Shown: positions 53,301 to 62,739, numbered from the stretch's first letter. The stretch: 64,000 nucleotides of DNA from Amycolatopsis thermophila (GCF_030814215.1 NZ_JAUSUT010000001.1:3596001-3660000); one strand, 5' to 3'. The notes: generated from the sequence alone by a model not told the origin. Program-made: numbers and translations.

Positions 53301-54911
53301 CTCGGTGCTCAGCGAGGTCACCAGCTCCTCGCGGATCGCGTCCAGCGGGGGGTTGGTGACCTGCGCGAACAGCTGGATGAAGTAGTCGAAGATCGGGCGC
53401 GGGCCGGACGACAGCGGCGCCAGCGGCGAGTCGTTGCCCATCGAGCCGATCGGCTCCGCGCCGCTGCGGGCCATCGGCGACAGCAGCGTGTCCAGCTCTT
53501 CCTCGGTGTAGCCGAAGGCCTGCTGGCGGCGCACCAGCGACGCGTGCGTGGGCACCTCGCGCTCGCGCTCGGGCAGCTCCTCCAGGCGCACCAGGCCCTG
53601 GTCGACCCACTCGCCGTAGGGGTGCTCGGTGGCCAGCTGCCCCTTGATCTCCTCGTCCTCGATGATGCGGCCCTCGGCCGTGTCGACGAGGAACATGCGG
53701 CCCGGCTCCAGCCGGCCCTTCCGCACGATCGTGGACTGGTCCAGCTCCAGCACGCCGACCTCGCTGGCGAGCACGACCAGGCCGTCCTCGGTGACCCAGT
53801 AGCGCGCCGGCCGGAGGCCGTTGCGGTCGAGCACCGCGCCGATCTGGGTGCCGTCGGTGAACGACACCAGCGCCGGGCCGTCCCACGGCTCCATGAGGGT
53901 GGAGTGGAACTCGTAGAAGGCGCGGCGCGCCTCGTCCATCTCCTCGTGGTTCTCCCACGCCTCCGGGATCATCATCAGCACCGCGTGCGGCAGGCTGCGG
54001 CCGCCCAGGTGCAGCAGCTCCAGCACCTCGTCGAAGCTCGCCGAGTCGCTCGCGCCGCGGGTGATGACCGGGTAGATCCGCTTGAGGTCGCCGGGGATGA
54101 GGTCGGTGGCGAGCATCGACTCGCGCGCGTCCATCCAGTTCCGGTTGCCGCGCAGGGTGTTGATCTCGCCGTTGTGCGCCACGTACCGGTACGGGTGCGC
54201 CAGCGGCCAGGACGGGAAGGTGTTGGTCGAGAAGCGGGAGTGCACCAGGCCGATCGCGCTCGTCACGCGCTCGTCGGTGAGGTCCGGGAAGAACCGCGGT
54301 ACCTGCGGCTCGGTGAGCATTCCCTTGTAGACGATCGTCCGCGCGGACAGGCTCGGGAAGTAGACGTCCTCGTCGGCCAGCAGGTGCTCGGCGCGCTTGC
54401 GCACGACGAACGCCGCGCGCTCGAGGTCCAGCCCGGTGCGCAGGCCCTCGCGCGAGGCGAGGAACAGCTGCGCGAAGTGCGGCATGGTCGAGGCCGCGGT
54501 CGGGCCCACGTGCTCGGTGTCCACCGGGACCGTGCGCCAGCCCAGGACCCGCAGGCCCTCCTCGGCGACGATGCCCTCGATGGCGCTCATCGCGCGGCCG
54601 CGGGCGGTCTCCTCCAGCGGCAGGAACGCGGTCCCCACGGCGTAGTGGCCGGCCTCGGGCAACTCGAAGCCGGTGACCGCGCGGAAGAACTCGTCCGGGA
54701 CCTGGATCAGGATCCCGGCGCCGTCGCCGGTCTCCGGTTCGGCTCCTCTGGCGCCACGGTGTTCGAGGTTGCGCAGGGCGGTCAACGCCTTGGAGACGAT
54801 GTCGTGGCTGCGTCGGCCGGTCATGTCGGCGACGAACGCGACACCGCAGGCGTCGTGCTCGTATTGCGCGTCGTACAAGCCTTCCGGCTTGCGAACACTG
54901 TGGCGGGTCAC
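50382..54911 (-). CDS. gltB: Glutamate synthase large subunit GltB
   Basis: 1509 aa from GTG 54911 ([18 protein letters not shown]), which has AGGAG upstream; a longer frame to 54959 has an Arg/Pro-rich start and no ribosome site. After propeptide removal the catalytic N-terminal Cys is in HDACGVAF. Then the central and FMN domains, [36 protein letters not shown] (synthase domain), 3Fe-4S cysteines ([18 protein letters not shown]), and the C-terminal beta-helix ([14 protein letters not shown]). Makes glutamate from glutamine and 2-oxoglutarate. Confidence 0.97.
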   Translation of the reverse strand: MTRHSVRKPEGLYDAQYEHDACGVAFVADMTGRRSHDIVSKALTALRNLEHRGARGAEPETGDGAGILIQVPDEFFRAVTGFELPEAGHYAVGTAFLPLEETARGRAMSAIEGIVAEEGLRVLGWRTVPVDTEHVGPTAASTMPHFAQLFLASREGLRTGLDLERAAFVVRKRAEHLLADEDVYFPSLSARTIVYKGMLTEPQVPRFFPDLTDERVTSAIGLVHSRFSTNTFPSWPLAHPYRYVAHNGEINTLRGNRNWMDARESMLATDLIPGDLKRIYPVITRGASDSASFDEVLELLHLGGRSLPHAVLMMIPEAWENHEEMDEARRAFYEFHSTLMEPWDGPALVSFTDGTQIGAVLDRNGLRPARYWVTEDGLVVLASEVGVLELDQSTIVRKGRLEPGRMFLVDTAEGRIIEDEEIKGQLATEHPYGEWVDQGLVRLEELPEREREVPTHASLVRRQQAFGYTEEELDTLLSPMARSGAEPIGSMGNDSPLAPLSSGPRPIFDYFIQLFAQVTNPPLDAIREELVTSLSTELGAQPNLLEATGESCRRVVLPFPVLDNDELAKLVHINDDGDLPEFTAVTIHGLYDVHGGGDALVARLEEIRTEVSNAISEGARLIVLSDRGVDADHAAIPSLLLTGAVHHHLVRQKTRTQVGIIAETADAREVHHIALLLGYGAAAVNPYLAMATVEELARDGKIPGVTPEQATRNLIKALGKGVRKTMSKMGVSTVASYTGAQIFEALGLSQEVIDTCFTGTTSRLGGVGFDVLHEEVRQRHARAFPRDGFRPNHRELEIGSDYQWRREGEPHLFNPHTVFKLQHSTRTGKYEIFKEYTSSVDEQAKKLFTLRGLFELKEGVRPPVPIEEVEPVSSIVKRFATGAISYGSISQEMHETLAIAMNRLGGKSNTGEGGEDPERLYDPERRSAVKQVASGRFGVTSEYLVNADDIQIKMAQGAKPGEGGQLPGAKVYPWIAKTRHSTPGVGLISPPPHHDIYSIEDLAQLIHDLKNANPAARIHVKLVSEVGVGTVAAGVSKAHADVVLISGHDGGTGASPLSSIKHAGGPWELGLAETQQTLLANRLRDRIVVQTDGQLKTGRDVVIAALLGAEEFGFATAPLVVSGCIMMRVCHLDTCPVGVATQNPKLREKFSGKAEYVVNFFEFIAQEVREYLAKLGFRSIEEAVGHAEVLDTRPAVDHWKARGLDLSPIFHVPDLEPRAARHQVVAQDHGLDKALDNTLIQLAEGALSSGDKVRLELPVRNVNRTVGTMLGSELTKRWGGEGLPDDTIDVTFTGTAGQSFGAFVPRGITLRLFGDANDYVGKGLSGGRIIVRPPKEAKLASEENIIAGNVIGYGATSGQIFLRGKVGERFCVRNSGALAVVEGVGDHGCEYMTGGRVVVLGPTGRNFAAGMSGGIAYVLDLSPLRVNPEMVDVDPLDDEDVEFLRDAVEAHFVETESPVARQLLADWEAGLARFGKVMPKDYKRVLAAQAEAEREGRDVNEAIMEAAHG

Positions 54912-55418
54912 GGCTGGCCGTCTCCTCACACGTGGGCGCGGCACGGGCGCTGCTAACACAGCAGCCCTCCTGCGCGATGGTCAGTCGAGAGCAGAGTTCC
55001 GAGGCGCCTCGAAGAGGGCGGGACTCGGTACACCGGCCACACAGCGCTGGGTGGCCGCCGGTCGGCACGTCGTCGGGCCGCTGGCGCGCGTCAAGCGATC
55101 GACCCGGGTTGTGGTGGGCGGGTTCCCGCGGCGCGCCAGTTACCCCCGGGTTCGCCGGGTCTTATGACAGTAATGTGAATTCGCCGTTATCGACATACGT
55201 CGACCGGACCTCGTGGCATATGCCATATGGACGTTGACGTGACAGCCTCCGGTGTGGAAGTACCGTTGCACCACCGTTGACCTGCGCAAAAGGGGCCACC
55301 GTGCGGTGGCGTGATCGATTCACCGGTTCGGGTGAGTGTCCGATTAAGTAATCAAGGTGTTACGGACGGCTGGGGGTCCGGCACGGGTCCCGGCGCGGGC
55401 GGCCCGGATACTCGGGGT
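54912..55418. promoter_or_regulatory. 507-bp divergent promoter region of gltB and the MBL gene
   Basis: AT-rich relative to its surroundings at 55160-55235, with nested dyads GGCATATGCC (55215-55224) and CCATATGG (55223-55230). These are plausible regulator sites or -10 regions; I cannot assign a factor. Another AT-rich stretch (TTAAGTAATCAAGG) lies at 55345-55358. No small gene supported; a longer form of the MBL gene could start at GTG 55311. Confidence 0.5.
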
Positions 55419-56195
55419 GTGGACGGTCTGGCGCTGCGTTTCCTCGGCCACTCCACGGTCCGCCTGGAGATCGCCGGCCGGGTCGTGCTGACCGATCCGG
55501 TGCTGACGCGCACCGTGGGCGGGCTGATCCGGGTCGTGCCGCCGCCGGACCCCGCCGCGTACGCCGGCGCCGATCTGGTGCTGATCTCCCACCTGCACGG
55601 CGACCACCTGCACGTGCCGTCGTTGCGGATGGTGCGGCCGGGCGTGCCGATCGTGGTGCCGCGCGGGGCCGGTGCGTGGCTTCGGCGGCGCGGGTTCGCC
55701 GCGGTGGTGGAACTGGACGTCGGGGACGAGTTCGCCGACGGGGACCTGCGGGTCACGGCCGTCCGCGCCGACCATTCCGGACACCGCTGGGGCCCGCGGT
55801 TCACGCACGGCCCGCAGGCGCCCGCGACCGGGCACGTCGTGGAAGGGCCGGGCGCGCGGGTGTACGTGGCCGGGGACACCGACCTGCACGACGAGATGGG
55901 CTCGCTGGGTCCCGTCGACGTCGCGGTCCTGCCGGTGTGGGGCTGGGGGCCGAACCTGGGGCCGGGCCACCTGGACCCGGTGCGCGCCGCGGAGGCGGTC
56001 GACCTGGTGCGGCCGCGGATCGCGGTGCCGGTGCACTGGGGCACGCTGGCGGTGCCCGGTGTGGCGCGGACGCGCCGGATGCGGCGGTTGCTGGTCGATC
56101 CGCCGCGCGAGTTCGCCGCCGCCGTGCGCGGCGAGACGCACGTCGCCCTCACCGAACCGGGTGAAGTCGTCGAGCTGCGTGGGATTTCCCGGTGA
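55419..56195 (+). CDS. MBL-fold metallohydrolase (UlaG/RomA-like)
   Basis: 258 aa from GTG 55419 (VDGLALRFLGHSTVRLE); upstream GTGs at 55311 or 55359 would add a Gly/Pro-rich stretch. Metal ligands: SHLHGDHLHVPS (HxHxDH), His in RADHSGHRWG, Asp in GDTDLHDEM, terminal His in VPVHWGTL. Related to UlaG lactonase and N-acyl-phosphatidylethanolamine PLD-type beta-lactamase-fold enzymes. Substrate unknown. Followed 56 bp later by a DedA gene and a membrane phosphodiesterase gene. Confidence 0.87.
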   Translation: MDGLALRFLGHSTVRLEIAGRVVLTDPVLTRTVGGLIRVVPPPDPAAYAGADLVLISHLHGDHLHVPSLRMVRPGVPIVVPRGAGAWLRRRGFAAVVELDVGDEFADGDLRVTAVRADHSGHRWGPRFTHGPQAPATGHVVEGPGARVYVAGDTDLHDEMGSLGPVDVAVLPVWGWGPNLGPGHLDPVRAAEAVDLVRPRIAVPVHWGTLAVPGVARTRRMRRLLVDPPREFAAAVRGETHVALTEPGEVVELRGISR

Positions 56196-56250
56196 GCGTG
56201 ACCGGCGCGGCTGCCGCGGGTGAGCGGCGTCGGCGTGATGGGGTGACCGG

Positions 56251-56841
56251 GTGAACTGGACCGACTTGTCGGCCGTCGGCTACCCGACCCTCTTCCTGGG
56301 CGTGCTGATCGGCTCGATCGTGCCGATCGTCCCCACCGGCGCCGTCGTCGGCGCCGCGGCGGCGGTCGCGATGACGACCGGACACCTGTCGCTGCCGCTC
56401 GTGCTGCTGCTCGCGGCCGCGGGGGCGATGGTGGGCGACGTCGTCACGTTCGCGATCGCGCGCCTGGGCAGTGACGCGGCGATCCGCTGGCTGGCGCGCG
56501 GGCAGAAGCCGGAACGCCTCGTCTCGGCGCAGCAGCGCTTCCGGCGGCAGGGGTGGCAGCTCGTGGTCGTCGGGCGGTTGCTGCCGGCCGGGCGGATCCC
56601 GGTGCTGCTCGCCGCGGGCGCGGTGGCCTACCCGTGGCGGCGGCTGCTGCCCGCGACCGCCGTCGCGTGCGTGCTGTGGGCGATCGCGTACGCGCTGCTG
56701 GGCGTGGTCAGCGGCGGGCTGTTCGACTCGCCACTCGTCGCGACGCTGCTGGCCGCCGTGCTGGTACTGCTGGTGACGGGTGTGATCAACCTGGTGGCGA
56801 AGCGCCGCCGGGAGCGGGCGAAGGTGGGGGACAGGGGATGA
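56251..56841 (+). CDS. DedA/VTT-family membrane protein
   Basis: 196 aa, start GTG 56251. DedA core: LGVLIGSIVPIVPTGAVVGAA, GAMVGDVVTFAIARLG, the FRRQGWQLVVVGRLLPAGR re-entrant loop with the conserved Arg-Pro pair, and LPATAVACVLWAIAYALLG. DedA proteins flip undecaprenyl phosphate or phospholipids. ATGA overlap with the phosphodiesterase gene that follows implies a shared process at the membrane. Confidence 0.88.
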   Translation: MNWTDLSAVGYPTLFLGVLIGSIVPIVPTGAVVGAAAAVAMTTGHLSLPLVLLLAAAGAMVGDVVTFAIARLGSDAAIRWLARGQKPERLVSAQQRFRRQGWQLVVVGRLLPAGRIPVLLAAGAVAYPWRRLLPATAVACVLWAIAYALLGVVSGGLFDSPLVATLLAAVLVLLVTGVINLVAKRRRERAKVGDRG

Positions 56842-58850
56842 CTTCGGCGGAACGGGGCCGGCTGCTCCGGCGTGGACGGTCGCTCGCGCGGTTCGCCCTG
56901 GTGTGGCTGACCGCGTCGCTCGCGCTGGTGGGCATGGACGACCTGCTCGTCGGCTTCGCGATGCCGGAGTGGTGGCAGCCTCTGGTGTGCGGTCTGCTGC
57001 TGAGCCTGCTGACCGCGGTGGTGTGGCCGCAGGTGCTGCGGGTGGCGTTGCCGCTGGCCCTGTTCACCCTCGGCATCGGCAGCTTCCTGCTGCTCGGCGC
57101 GGGCGCGGTGGCCGCGTTCGCCGCCGTCCCCGGCGTGGAGATCAACGGGTTGCGGACCGGTTTCCTCGTCGTGGTCGGGGTGTCGGCGGTCAGCGGTGTC
57201 GTGTCGAGCCTGCTGGCGATCGACGAGGACGAGGTGTTCTTCCGCCGGGCCCGCCGCCGGTCGCGGCGGTGCCCCGACCTCGAGGCCGACGTGCCACCCG
57301 GGCTGATCTTCCTGCAGGTCGACGGCCTCGGCTACGACGTCGTGCGCCGCGCGGTGCGCGACGGTGACATGCCGACGCTGGCCCGCTGGCTCGCCGAGGA
57401 CAGCCACGCCCTGGTGCGCTGGCAGACCGACTGGAGTTCGCAGACCGGCGCGAGCGTGTGCGGGATCCTGCACGGCTCGAACCACGACATCCTCGGGTTC
57501 CGCTGGTACGAAAAGGACCGCGATCACGTGATGGCGTGCGCCCACCCGCGCGACGCGGCCGAGATCGAGCGCCGGCACTCGACCGGGCGCGGGCTGCTCG
57601 CGGGCGACGGCGCGAGCCACGGCAACCTGTTCACCGGCGACGCGCCGCACGTGAGCCTCACGATGAGTGCGGTGTCCGTGCTCCTGCCGAAGGGGCTGCG
57701 CCGACGCCGCGCGGACCGGGTCGGCGCCGGGTACTACGCCTACTTCGCCAACCCGGTCAACGCGTTGCGCACGTTGGGTTCGGCGCTGGTCGACGTGGGC
57801 CGGGAGCTGTCGGCCGCCGCCCGGCAACGGCGGGCCGGTGTGGTACCGCGGGTCCCGCGCGGCGGGCTGTACCCGCTGGCGCGACCGGGCACCACGGTCA
57901 TCTCGCGGGACGTCGTGGTGTCCGCGGTGCTGGAGGACATGCTCAACGGCCGGCCGGTGGTGTACGCGGACTTCCTGGGGTACGACGAGGTCGCCCACCA
58001 CTCCGGCATCGAGCGGTTCGACACGCTGGCCGTGCTGCGCGGGATCGACCAGCAGATCGGCCGCCTGCACCGGGCCGCGCGGCTGGGACCGCGCAGGTAC
58101 CACCTGGTCGTGCTGTCCGATCACGGGCAGACGCAGGGCTGGGCGTTCGCGCACCGGTTCGGGGAGTCGCTGGAGGAACTGGTCGGCCGGCTGTGTGGCG
58201 GGCCCGGCCCGGAGGTGGCCGGCTCCGGGCCGGTGGCGACCCGGCTGCGGGAACGGGTGAGCGGCAAGCGGCGCATCGAGCACCGCCCGCGCGAGGACGA
58301 GCGCCACGAGGTCGCGCGGGTGGCGCCCGGCGTGGTCGTGGTGGTGTCCGGGCACGTCGGGATGGTGTCGTTCACCGAGCACGCGGGGCGGGTGTCGCTG
58401 GAGACCATCGAGGCCGAGTACCCGGATCTGCTGCCGGCCCTGGTCGACCACCCCGGGGTCGGTTTCGTGCTGGTGCGGTCCGAGGCGGACGGCCCGGTCG
58501 TGCTGGGGCGGGACGGGGTGCACCGGCTCGCCACCGGCGAGGTTCTCGGTGCGGACCCGCTCGCGGAGTACGGGCCGCACGCGCCGGACCTGATCCGCCG
58601 GGTCGACGGGTTTCCGCACTGCGCGGACCTGATGATCAATTCGCGGTGGGACCCGGAGACCGGGGAGGCTTCGCCGTTCGAGATCCACGTCGGGTCGCAC
58701 GGTGGGCTGGGCGGCGAGCAGGAGCGCGGGTTCCTGATCTACCCCCGGGGTTTCGAGCCGCCCGGGGAGCTCGTGGGGGCCGAGTCGTTGCACCGGTTGT
58801 TCCGGTTGTGGCTGACCAAGCTCGGTCACCCCGAGCCCGGGGTCGAGTGA
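56838..58850 (+). CDS. Membrane-anchored type I phosphodiesterase / alkaline phosphatase superfamily protein
   Basis: 670 aa. Four N-terminal membrane spans (residues 20-120, holin-IV-like: LVCGLLLSLLTAVVWPQVLR), then an alkaline phosphatase-fold domain: LQVDGLGYDVVRRAVRDGDM (metal Asp), nucleophile in WSSQTGASVCGIL, YADFLGYDEVAHHSG (Asp, His), SDHGQTQGWAF (Asp, His), HVGSHGGLGGEQERGF (His). Probably hydrolyses a phosphodiester or phosphoglycerol group outside the membrane. A homologue family of 'phage holin'-named proteins is known in actinobacteria; substrate unknown. Confidence 0.85.
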   Translation: MTSAERGRLLRRGRSLARFALVWLTASLALVGMDDLLVGFAMPEWWQPLVCGLLLSLLTAVVWPQVLRVALPLALFTLGIGSFLLLGAGAVAAFAAVPGVEINGLRTGFLVVVGVSAVSGVVSSLLAIDEDEVFFRRARRRSRRCPDLEADVPPGLIFLQVDGLGYDVVRRAVRDGDMPTLARWLAEDSHALVRWQTDWSSQTGASVCGILHGSNHDILGFRWYEKDRDHVMACAHPRDAAEIERRHSTGRGLLAGDGASHGNLFTGDAPHVSLTMSAVSVLLPKGLRRRRADRVGAGYYAYFANPVNALRTLGSALVDVGRELSAAARQRRAGVVPRVPRGGLYPLARPGTTVISRDVVVSAVLEDMLNGRPVVYADFLGYDEVAHHSGIERFDTLAVLRGIDQQIGRLHRAARLGPRRYHLVVLSDHGQTQGWAFAHRFGESLEELVGRLCGGPGPEVAGSGPVATRLRERVSGKRRIEHRPREDERHEVARVAPGVVVVVSGHVGMVSFTEHAGRVSLETIEAEYPDLLPALVDHPGVGFVLVRSEADGPVVLGRDGVHRLATGEVLGADPLAEYGPHAPDLIRRVDGFPHCADLMINSRWDPETGEASPFEIHVGSHGGLGGEQERGFLIYPRGFEPPGELVGAESLHRLFRLWLTKLGHPEPGVE

Positions 58851-58867
58851 GCCGCCGCGGCGCGCAG

Positions 58868-58975
58868 CGGCTACCGCGTGTCTGACCCGGGAGGAGTAGT
58901 AGTTCGATCCAGCCCCCTGCGATCAACGTCCGTCCAGGCTGTTCCGCGGCGGTACCAGCAGGTCCTCGATCAACG
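58868..58975 (-). mobile_element. Scrap of an IS5-like element
   Basis: The minus strand reads WALIEDLLVPPRNSLDGR then a stop, like the N-terminal domain of IS5-family transposases (LTDAEWALIEPLLPP). 29 bp at 58899-58927 match 4782-4810 in the deleted element at 28 positions in reverse orientation. A CGTGTCTGAC resembling that element's end occurs at about 58876-58885. A fragment only, between the phosphodiesterase and the decarboxylase. Confidence 0.55.
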
Positions 58976-58988
58976 CCCACGCCCTACG

Positions 58989-59762
58989 TCACCCCGCGAC
59001 CGTCACCGAGCCCAGGCTCGTGAAGTGGGCCGCCACCCGGGATCCCGCGTCGACCGGCACCGCGTCGGTCAGCCCGCCGGTCAGCACGATCCACCCCGCC
59101 TGGAGTGCCAGTCCCCGCTCCGCCAGCGAGTTCGCCGCCAGCGCGAGCGCCTCACCGGGATGCCCGAGCACCGCGGCGCCGGTCGCGCTGTCCACGATCG
59201 CCCCGTCGACCTCCAGCAGGCAACCCTCCAGGGACAGGTCCAGCCCGCCCGGCGCCAGCCCCAGCGGCCCGGTCCGGAACACCGCCGATGAGGCGTTGTC
59301 CGCGATCGTGTCCGCGGCGGCGAAACGGAAGTCCTGGTACCGCGAGTCGATGATCTCGATCCCGCCGTACACCCGGTCCACCGCCGCCATCGCGGTCGCC
59401 GCCGTCACGCCCGGCCCGGCCAGCCGGGAACCCAGGACGAACACGATCTCCGGCTCGGCCCGCGGGTGGATCAACGGCGGCAGCGGCTCCGCCGCGGGCA
59501 GCACCATGGCGTCGGTCAGCCAGGCCATCACCGGCCGGTCCACGTTCATCCGTTCCTGCTTGGCCTTCGACGTCAGACCGAGTTTCAGGCCGATCAGCTT
59601 CTCGCCCCGCGCCAGCCGCAGGCGCAGCGCCTCGTCCTGCACGGCGTAGGCCGTCCGCACGTCCAGCGCGGGCCACTCCGCGGTGAGCGGCCCCCGGGCC
59701 GTCCCCGCGTCAGCCGCCGCCAGCAGCACCCGCGCCGCCTCCGCGATGCTCCACTCGCTCAC
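58989..59762 (-). CDS. 2-oxo-3-hexenedioate decarboxylase (4-oxalocrotonate decarboxylase)
   Basis: 257 aa, FAH-like fold of the MhpD family. GLKLGLTSKAKQERMNVD, HPRAEPEIVFVLGSRLAGPG, IEIIDSRYQDFRF (metal Glu/Asp), ADNASSAVF and VLTGGLTDAVPVD match DmpH-type decarboxylases, not hydratases (LTGGL, EIIDSRYQ.FKF). Step in the meta-cleavage of catechols. ATG overlaps the upstream hydratase stop. The other pathway genes are not in this window. Confidence 0.87.
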   Translation of the reverse strand: MSEWSIAEAARVLLAAADAGTARGPLTAEWPALDVRTAYAVQDEALRLRLARGEKLIGLKLGLTSKAKQERMNVDRPVMAWLTDAMVLPAAEPLPPLIHPRAEPEIVFVLGSRLAGPGVTAATAMAAVDRVYGGIEIIDSRYQDFRFAAADTIADNASSAVFRTGPLGLAPGGLDLSLEGCLLEVDGAIVDSATGAAVLGHPGEALALAANSLAERGLALQAGWIVLTGGLTDAVPVDAGSRVAAHFTSLGSVTVAG

Positions 59763-60556
59763 GCGTCCTCCTTCGACCCGAACACCGCGGTGACACTGCC
59801 CAGCCCGGCGACCGTCGACACCACCGTGTCACCCGGCCGCAACGGGATCGCCCTGGTCATCGAACCGGGCAGCACGACGTGCCCCGGTTCCAGGTCGATG
59901 CCCAGCGGCCCGACCGTGTTCGCGAGCCACACCAGCGCGTTCAGGGGTGATCCGAGCACCGCGCCACCCGCGCCGGTGGCCACCAGCTCACCGTTGGCGT
60001 GCAGCGTGCACCCGGCCAACCGGAGATCCACTGTGGACAGCGAGGTCGGCCGGCTGCCCAGCACCACCCCGCCCGACGAGGCGTTGTCCGCGATCGTGTC
60101 CACGATCGAGATCCGCCAGTCCTCGATCCGCGAGTCGACGATCTCCAGCGCCGGGACCACGAAGTCGACGGCGCGCACCGCGTCGGCCACCGTCACCCCG
60201 GGTCCGGACAGCTTCCGGCCCAGCACGAACGCGATCTCCGGTTCGATGCGCGGCTGCAGGAACCGGCCGACGGGGATCGGCTGGTGCTCCAGGTGGAACA
60301 TGCTGCCGGTCAGGTGACCGTAGTCGGGCTGGTCGACGCCCATCTGGCGCTGCATCGCCGCCGACGCGAGCCCGACCTTGTGCCCCTTGACCTCGTCACC
60401 CTCGCCGGTCCACACGCGCACCTGGTCCAGCTGGATCCGGTAGGCGTCCTCGACGGTCGCGCCCGGGTGGCTCTCGATCAGGGGCGCGATGGGCTTGCCC
60501 GCCGCGTAGGCCTGCAGCAGGAGGTCGGCCGCCTCCCGTACCGCTGTCGCATCCAT
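59759..60556 (-). CDS. 2-keto-4-pentenoate hydratase (DmpE/MhpD-type)
   Basis: 265 aa from ATG 60556. GHKVGLASAAMQRQMGVDQ, QPRIEPEIAFVLGRKLSGPG, LEIVDSRIEDWRISIVDT, DNASSGGVVLG and VVLPGSMTRAIPL match DmpE-type hydratases (RIxDW). Hydrates 2-hydroxypenta-2,4-dienoate to 4-hydroxy-2-oxovalerate. In meta pathways this acts right after the decarboxylase, so the coupled pair is a functional module. Confidence 0.87.
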   Translation of the reverse strand: MDATAVREAADLLLQAYAAGKPIAPLIESHPGATVEDAYRIQLDQVRVWTGEGDEVKGHKVGLASAAMQRQMGVDQPDYGHLTGSMFHLEHQPIPVGRFLQPRIEPEIAFVLGRKLSGPGVTVADAVRAVDFVVPALEIVDSRIEDWRISIVDTIADNASSGGVVLGSRPTSLSTVDLRLAGCTLHANGELVATGAGGAVLGSPLNALVWLANTVGPLGIDLEPGHVVLPGSMTRAIPLRPGDTVVSTVAGLGSVTAVFGSKEDA

Positions 60557-60684
60557 ACCCGGAACTTTCGCCGCCCGCGCGCCGCCACCGCAAGCGTGGC
60601 GTCCCGCTCGGCGGCACGCGTCAGACCCGGGCCGCTGGTCCGCAGTGGTGGGAGCCGACGATGCCCTCGCCGAGAGCCTGGAAC

Positions 60685-61300
60685 AGCAGCTCGCCCCATT
60701 CGGTGTTGACGTCGTGCAGCACTGCCGGTTCGAGGGGGAAGCAGGGCCGGTCGACGCCTTGCGCGGCGTCGACCTGGAGGTGCCGCCGGGCTCCTTCACC
60801 GCGATCATCGGTCGTCGGGCTCGGACAAGACGACGTTGCTGCACTGCGCCGCCGGGCTTCGCACGCCGACCGCGGGCATCGTCGAGCTGGACCAGCTGTC
60901 CGGCGGGCAGAAACAGCGCGTCGCGGTGGCGCGGGCGCTGATCACCGGCCCGGGGGTGTTGGCCGACGAGCCGGCCGGCGCGCTCGACATCCGCAGCGGC
61001 GCCCGCGAGGTGCTCGGCCGGTTGCGCGGGCTCGCCGACCAGGGCCAGGCGACGGCCTGATCGTCGACCAGATGGCCCGGCCGGCGGCGGCCGCGGCGGC
61101 GAACCGGATGGCGACGCTCGTCGAGCCGGCTGCTGGCCACCGGGCTCGTCGCGGTGATCGGGATGGCGCTGGTGTCCGCGATGACCGCGCTGCTGTCCAC
61201 CGGGTTCGGGTGGTGGGGATCGTGGTGTTCGCGATGGTGTCCACAGTGGGGGTCACGCTCGGCGGCCTGCGCCGGGGTTCGGCCTGCCGGTCGCGGGCGT
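60685..61300 (+). pseudogene. MacB/LolD-type ABC exporter ATPase and FtsX-like permease, remnants
   Basis: In one frame [21 protein letters not shown] (about 60750-60812), then after a frameshift [22 protein letters not shown], then with an internal deletion [39 protein letters not shown] up to a stop at 61060. Walker A is changed from GSGKT to GSDKT, and the Q-loop region is missing. Downstream VAVIGMALVSAMTALLST (61150-61205) looks like an FtsX permease span out of frame. No intact gene from 60557 to 61488; the remainder is unassigned. Confidence 0.65.
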
Positions 61301-61488
61301 AGTCGTGGCGAGCGTGGTGGCGGCCTGGATCGGCCGCCGGAAGGTCGCCGGATCGCAGCCCGGTCGGCTCCCCCCCCGGCGCGGCGAGCCGGTGGCCGCG
61401 CCGGGTGGTCATCGTGGTGATGCTGGTCGCGAGCGGTGGGGATGGGCGCGGTGGCCCGCCCACGGCGGCGGGCCACCAGCGCACCGGC

Positions 61489-62739
61489 CTACTTCTGGTG
61501 CGGGGCCACGTAGCCCTTCGCTTCCGGTGCCTCGAAGAGCGGCTTCACGTACTTGATGCCGCCCTCGACGGTGGCGTCGGCCTGCGCCACGTACACCTGC
61601 CGGGTCGGGGGTGCGCCGGCCTTCGAGAAGTCCAGCGCGGCGACCAGGTTGCCGGTGTCGGCCGAGGTCGTCTGCTGCAGGGCCCGCAGGATGCCGTCCC
61701 GCGTCAGGTCCTTGTTGTCGCACGCCTTCTTCAGCACGGTGCCCCACACCTCGGCGACCGCGTAGCCGTAGTCCACGCCCGCGTTCGGCGGCTCGGGGAA
61801 GGCGGCGGCCTTGTACTTCGAGGACACCTCCTTGGCCTTCGGGATGTCCGCGGAGTACGGCACGCTGCTCGCCACCACGTACAGGCGGTCGAGCGCGTTC
61901 GCGGCCGGGCTGTTCAGCAGGACCGGGTCGTAGGTGGGGTTGTTGCCCAGCAACGGCACGTTCAGCCCGAGCGCCTTGTTCGCCGCCGCCACCGAACCGG
62001 TCTGCGCCGGGGTCGTGGTCAGCATGATCGCCTTGACACCCTCGCCGCGCAGGCCGGTGACGATGTTGGTCAGGTCGTTGTCCGAGGAGGTGATCTTGAC
62101 CTCACGCAGGTTCAGGTGGTGCTGCTGCGCGTAGTACCGCGAGCCGCGCAGGCCGTTCGCGCCGTACTCGCCCTCGATGTAGATGTGCCCGACGGTGTCA
62201 CCGTCCTTGATCATCCCCTGGTCCTGCAGGTAGGACATGCCGTCGATCATCTCGACGTCGTAGGTCGTGCCGACGATCATCACGTACGGGTTGTCCAGCA
62301 GTTCCGAGGACCAGGAAGCCGGGGTGGTGGTCACCTTGTCGGACTGGATGTTCTGCTTCAGCGCGGCCATGATCGGCGAGCCGACCACCTGGACGAACCC
62401 GAGCACCTTCGGCTCCAGCTGCGGGTACAGGGTTTTCGCTTGGTCGGCCTTGTACGCGTGGTCGACGACCTGCAGCCCGACCTTCCGTCCGCACACGCCG
62501 CCCGCGGCGTTGAAGTCGTTGACCCACAGCTGGTTGCCGTGCGTGATGCCGATCGAGAGGTTCTTGAACGGTCCCGTCATGTCGGTCATCACGCCGAGGG
62601 TGATGTCGCTCGCCGTCACGCCGAAATCGGTCTTGACGCCGGAGGCGTCGGAGCCGGACGAGCCCGATTCACCCGCCTTGGTGCCGCACGCGGCGATGAT
62701 CAGCATCGCCGCGAGGGCCAGGGAAAGCCGCTGTTTCAT
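61489..62739 (-). CDS. Branched-chain amino acid-type ABC transporter, substrate-binding lipoprotein (LivK-like)
   Basis: 416 aa. N-terminal lipoprotein signal MKQRLSLALAAMLIIAACGT with lipobox at IAAC (Cys 18). Type I periplasmic binding fold: ITLGVMTDMTGPFKNLSIGI, NDFNAAGGVCGRKV, VVGSPIMAALKQN. Captures an amino acid or another small carboxylate outside the membrane; ligand not certain. Downstream of two permease genes. Confidence 0.9.
   Translation of the reverse strand: MKQRLSLALAAMLIIAACGTKAGESGSSGSDASGVKTDFGVTASDITLGVMTDMTGPFKNLSIGITHGNQLWVNDFNAAGGVCGRKVGLQVVDHAYKADQAKTLYPQLEPKVLGFVQVVGSPIMAALKQNIQSDKVTTTPASWSSELLDNPYVMIVGTTYDVEMIDGMSYLQDQGMIKDGDTVGHIYIEGEYGANGLRGSRYYAQQHHLNLREVKITSSDNDLTNIVTGLRGEGVKAIMLTTTPAQTGSVAAANKALGLNVPLLGNNPTYDPVLLNSPAANALDRLYVVASSVPYSADIPKAKEVSSKYKAAAFPEPPNAGVDYGYAVAEVWGTVLKKACDNKDLTRDGILRALQQTTSADTGNLVAALDFSKAGAPPTRQVYVAQADATVEGGIKYVKPLFEAPEAKGYVAPHQK

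Noticed and set aside
55125-55145. A GlnR-like site (GTTAC-N6-GTTCG) upstream of gltB
   Set aside because: Only a loose match to the GlnR consensus and far from the gene; not convincing without a matrix search.
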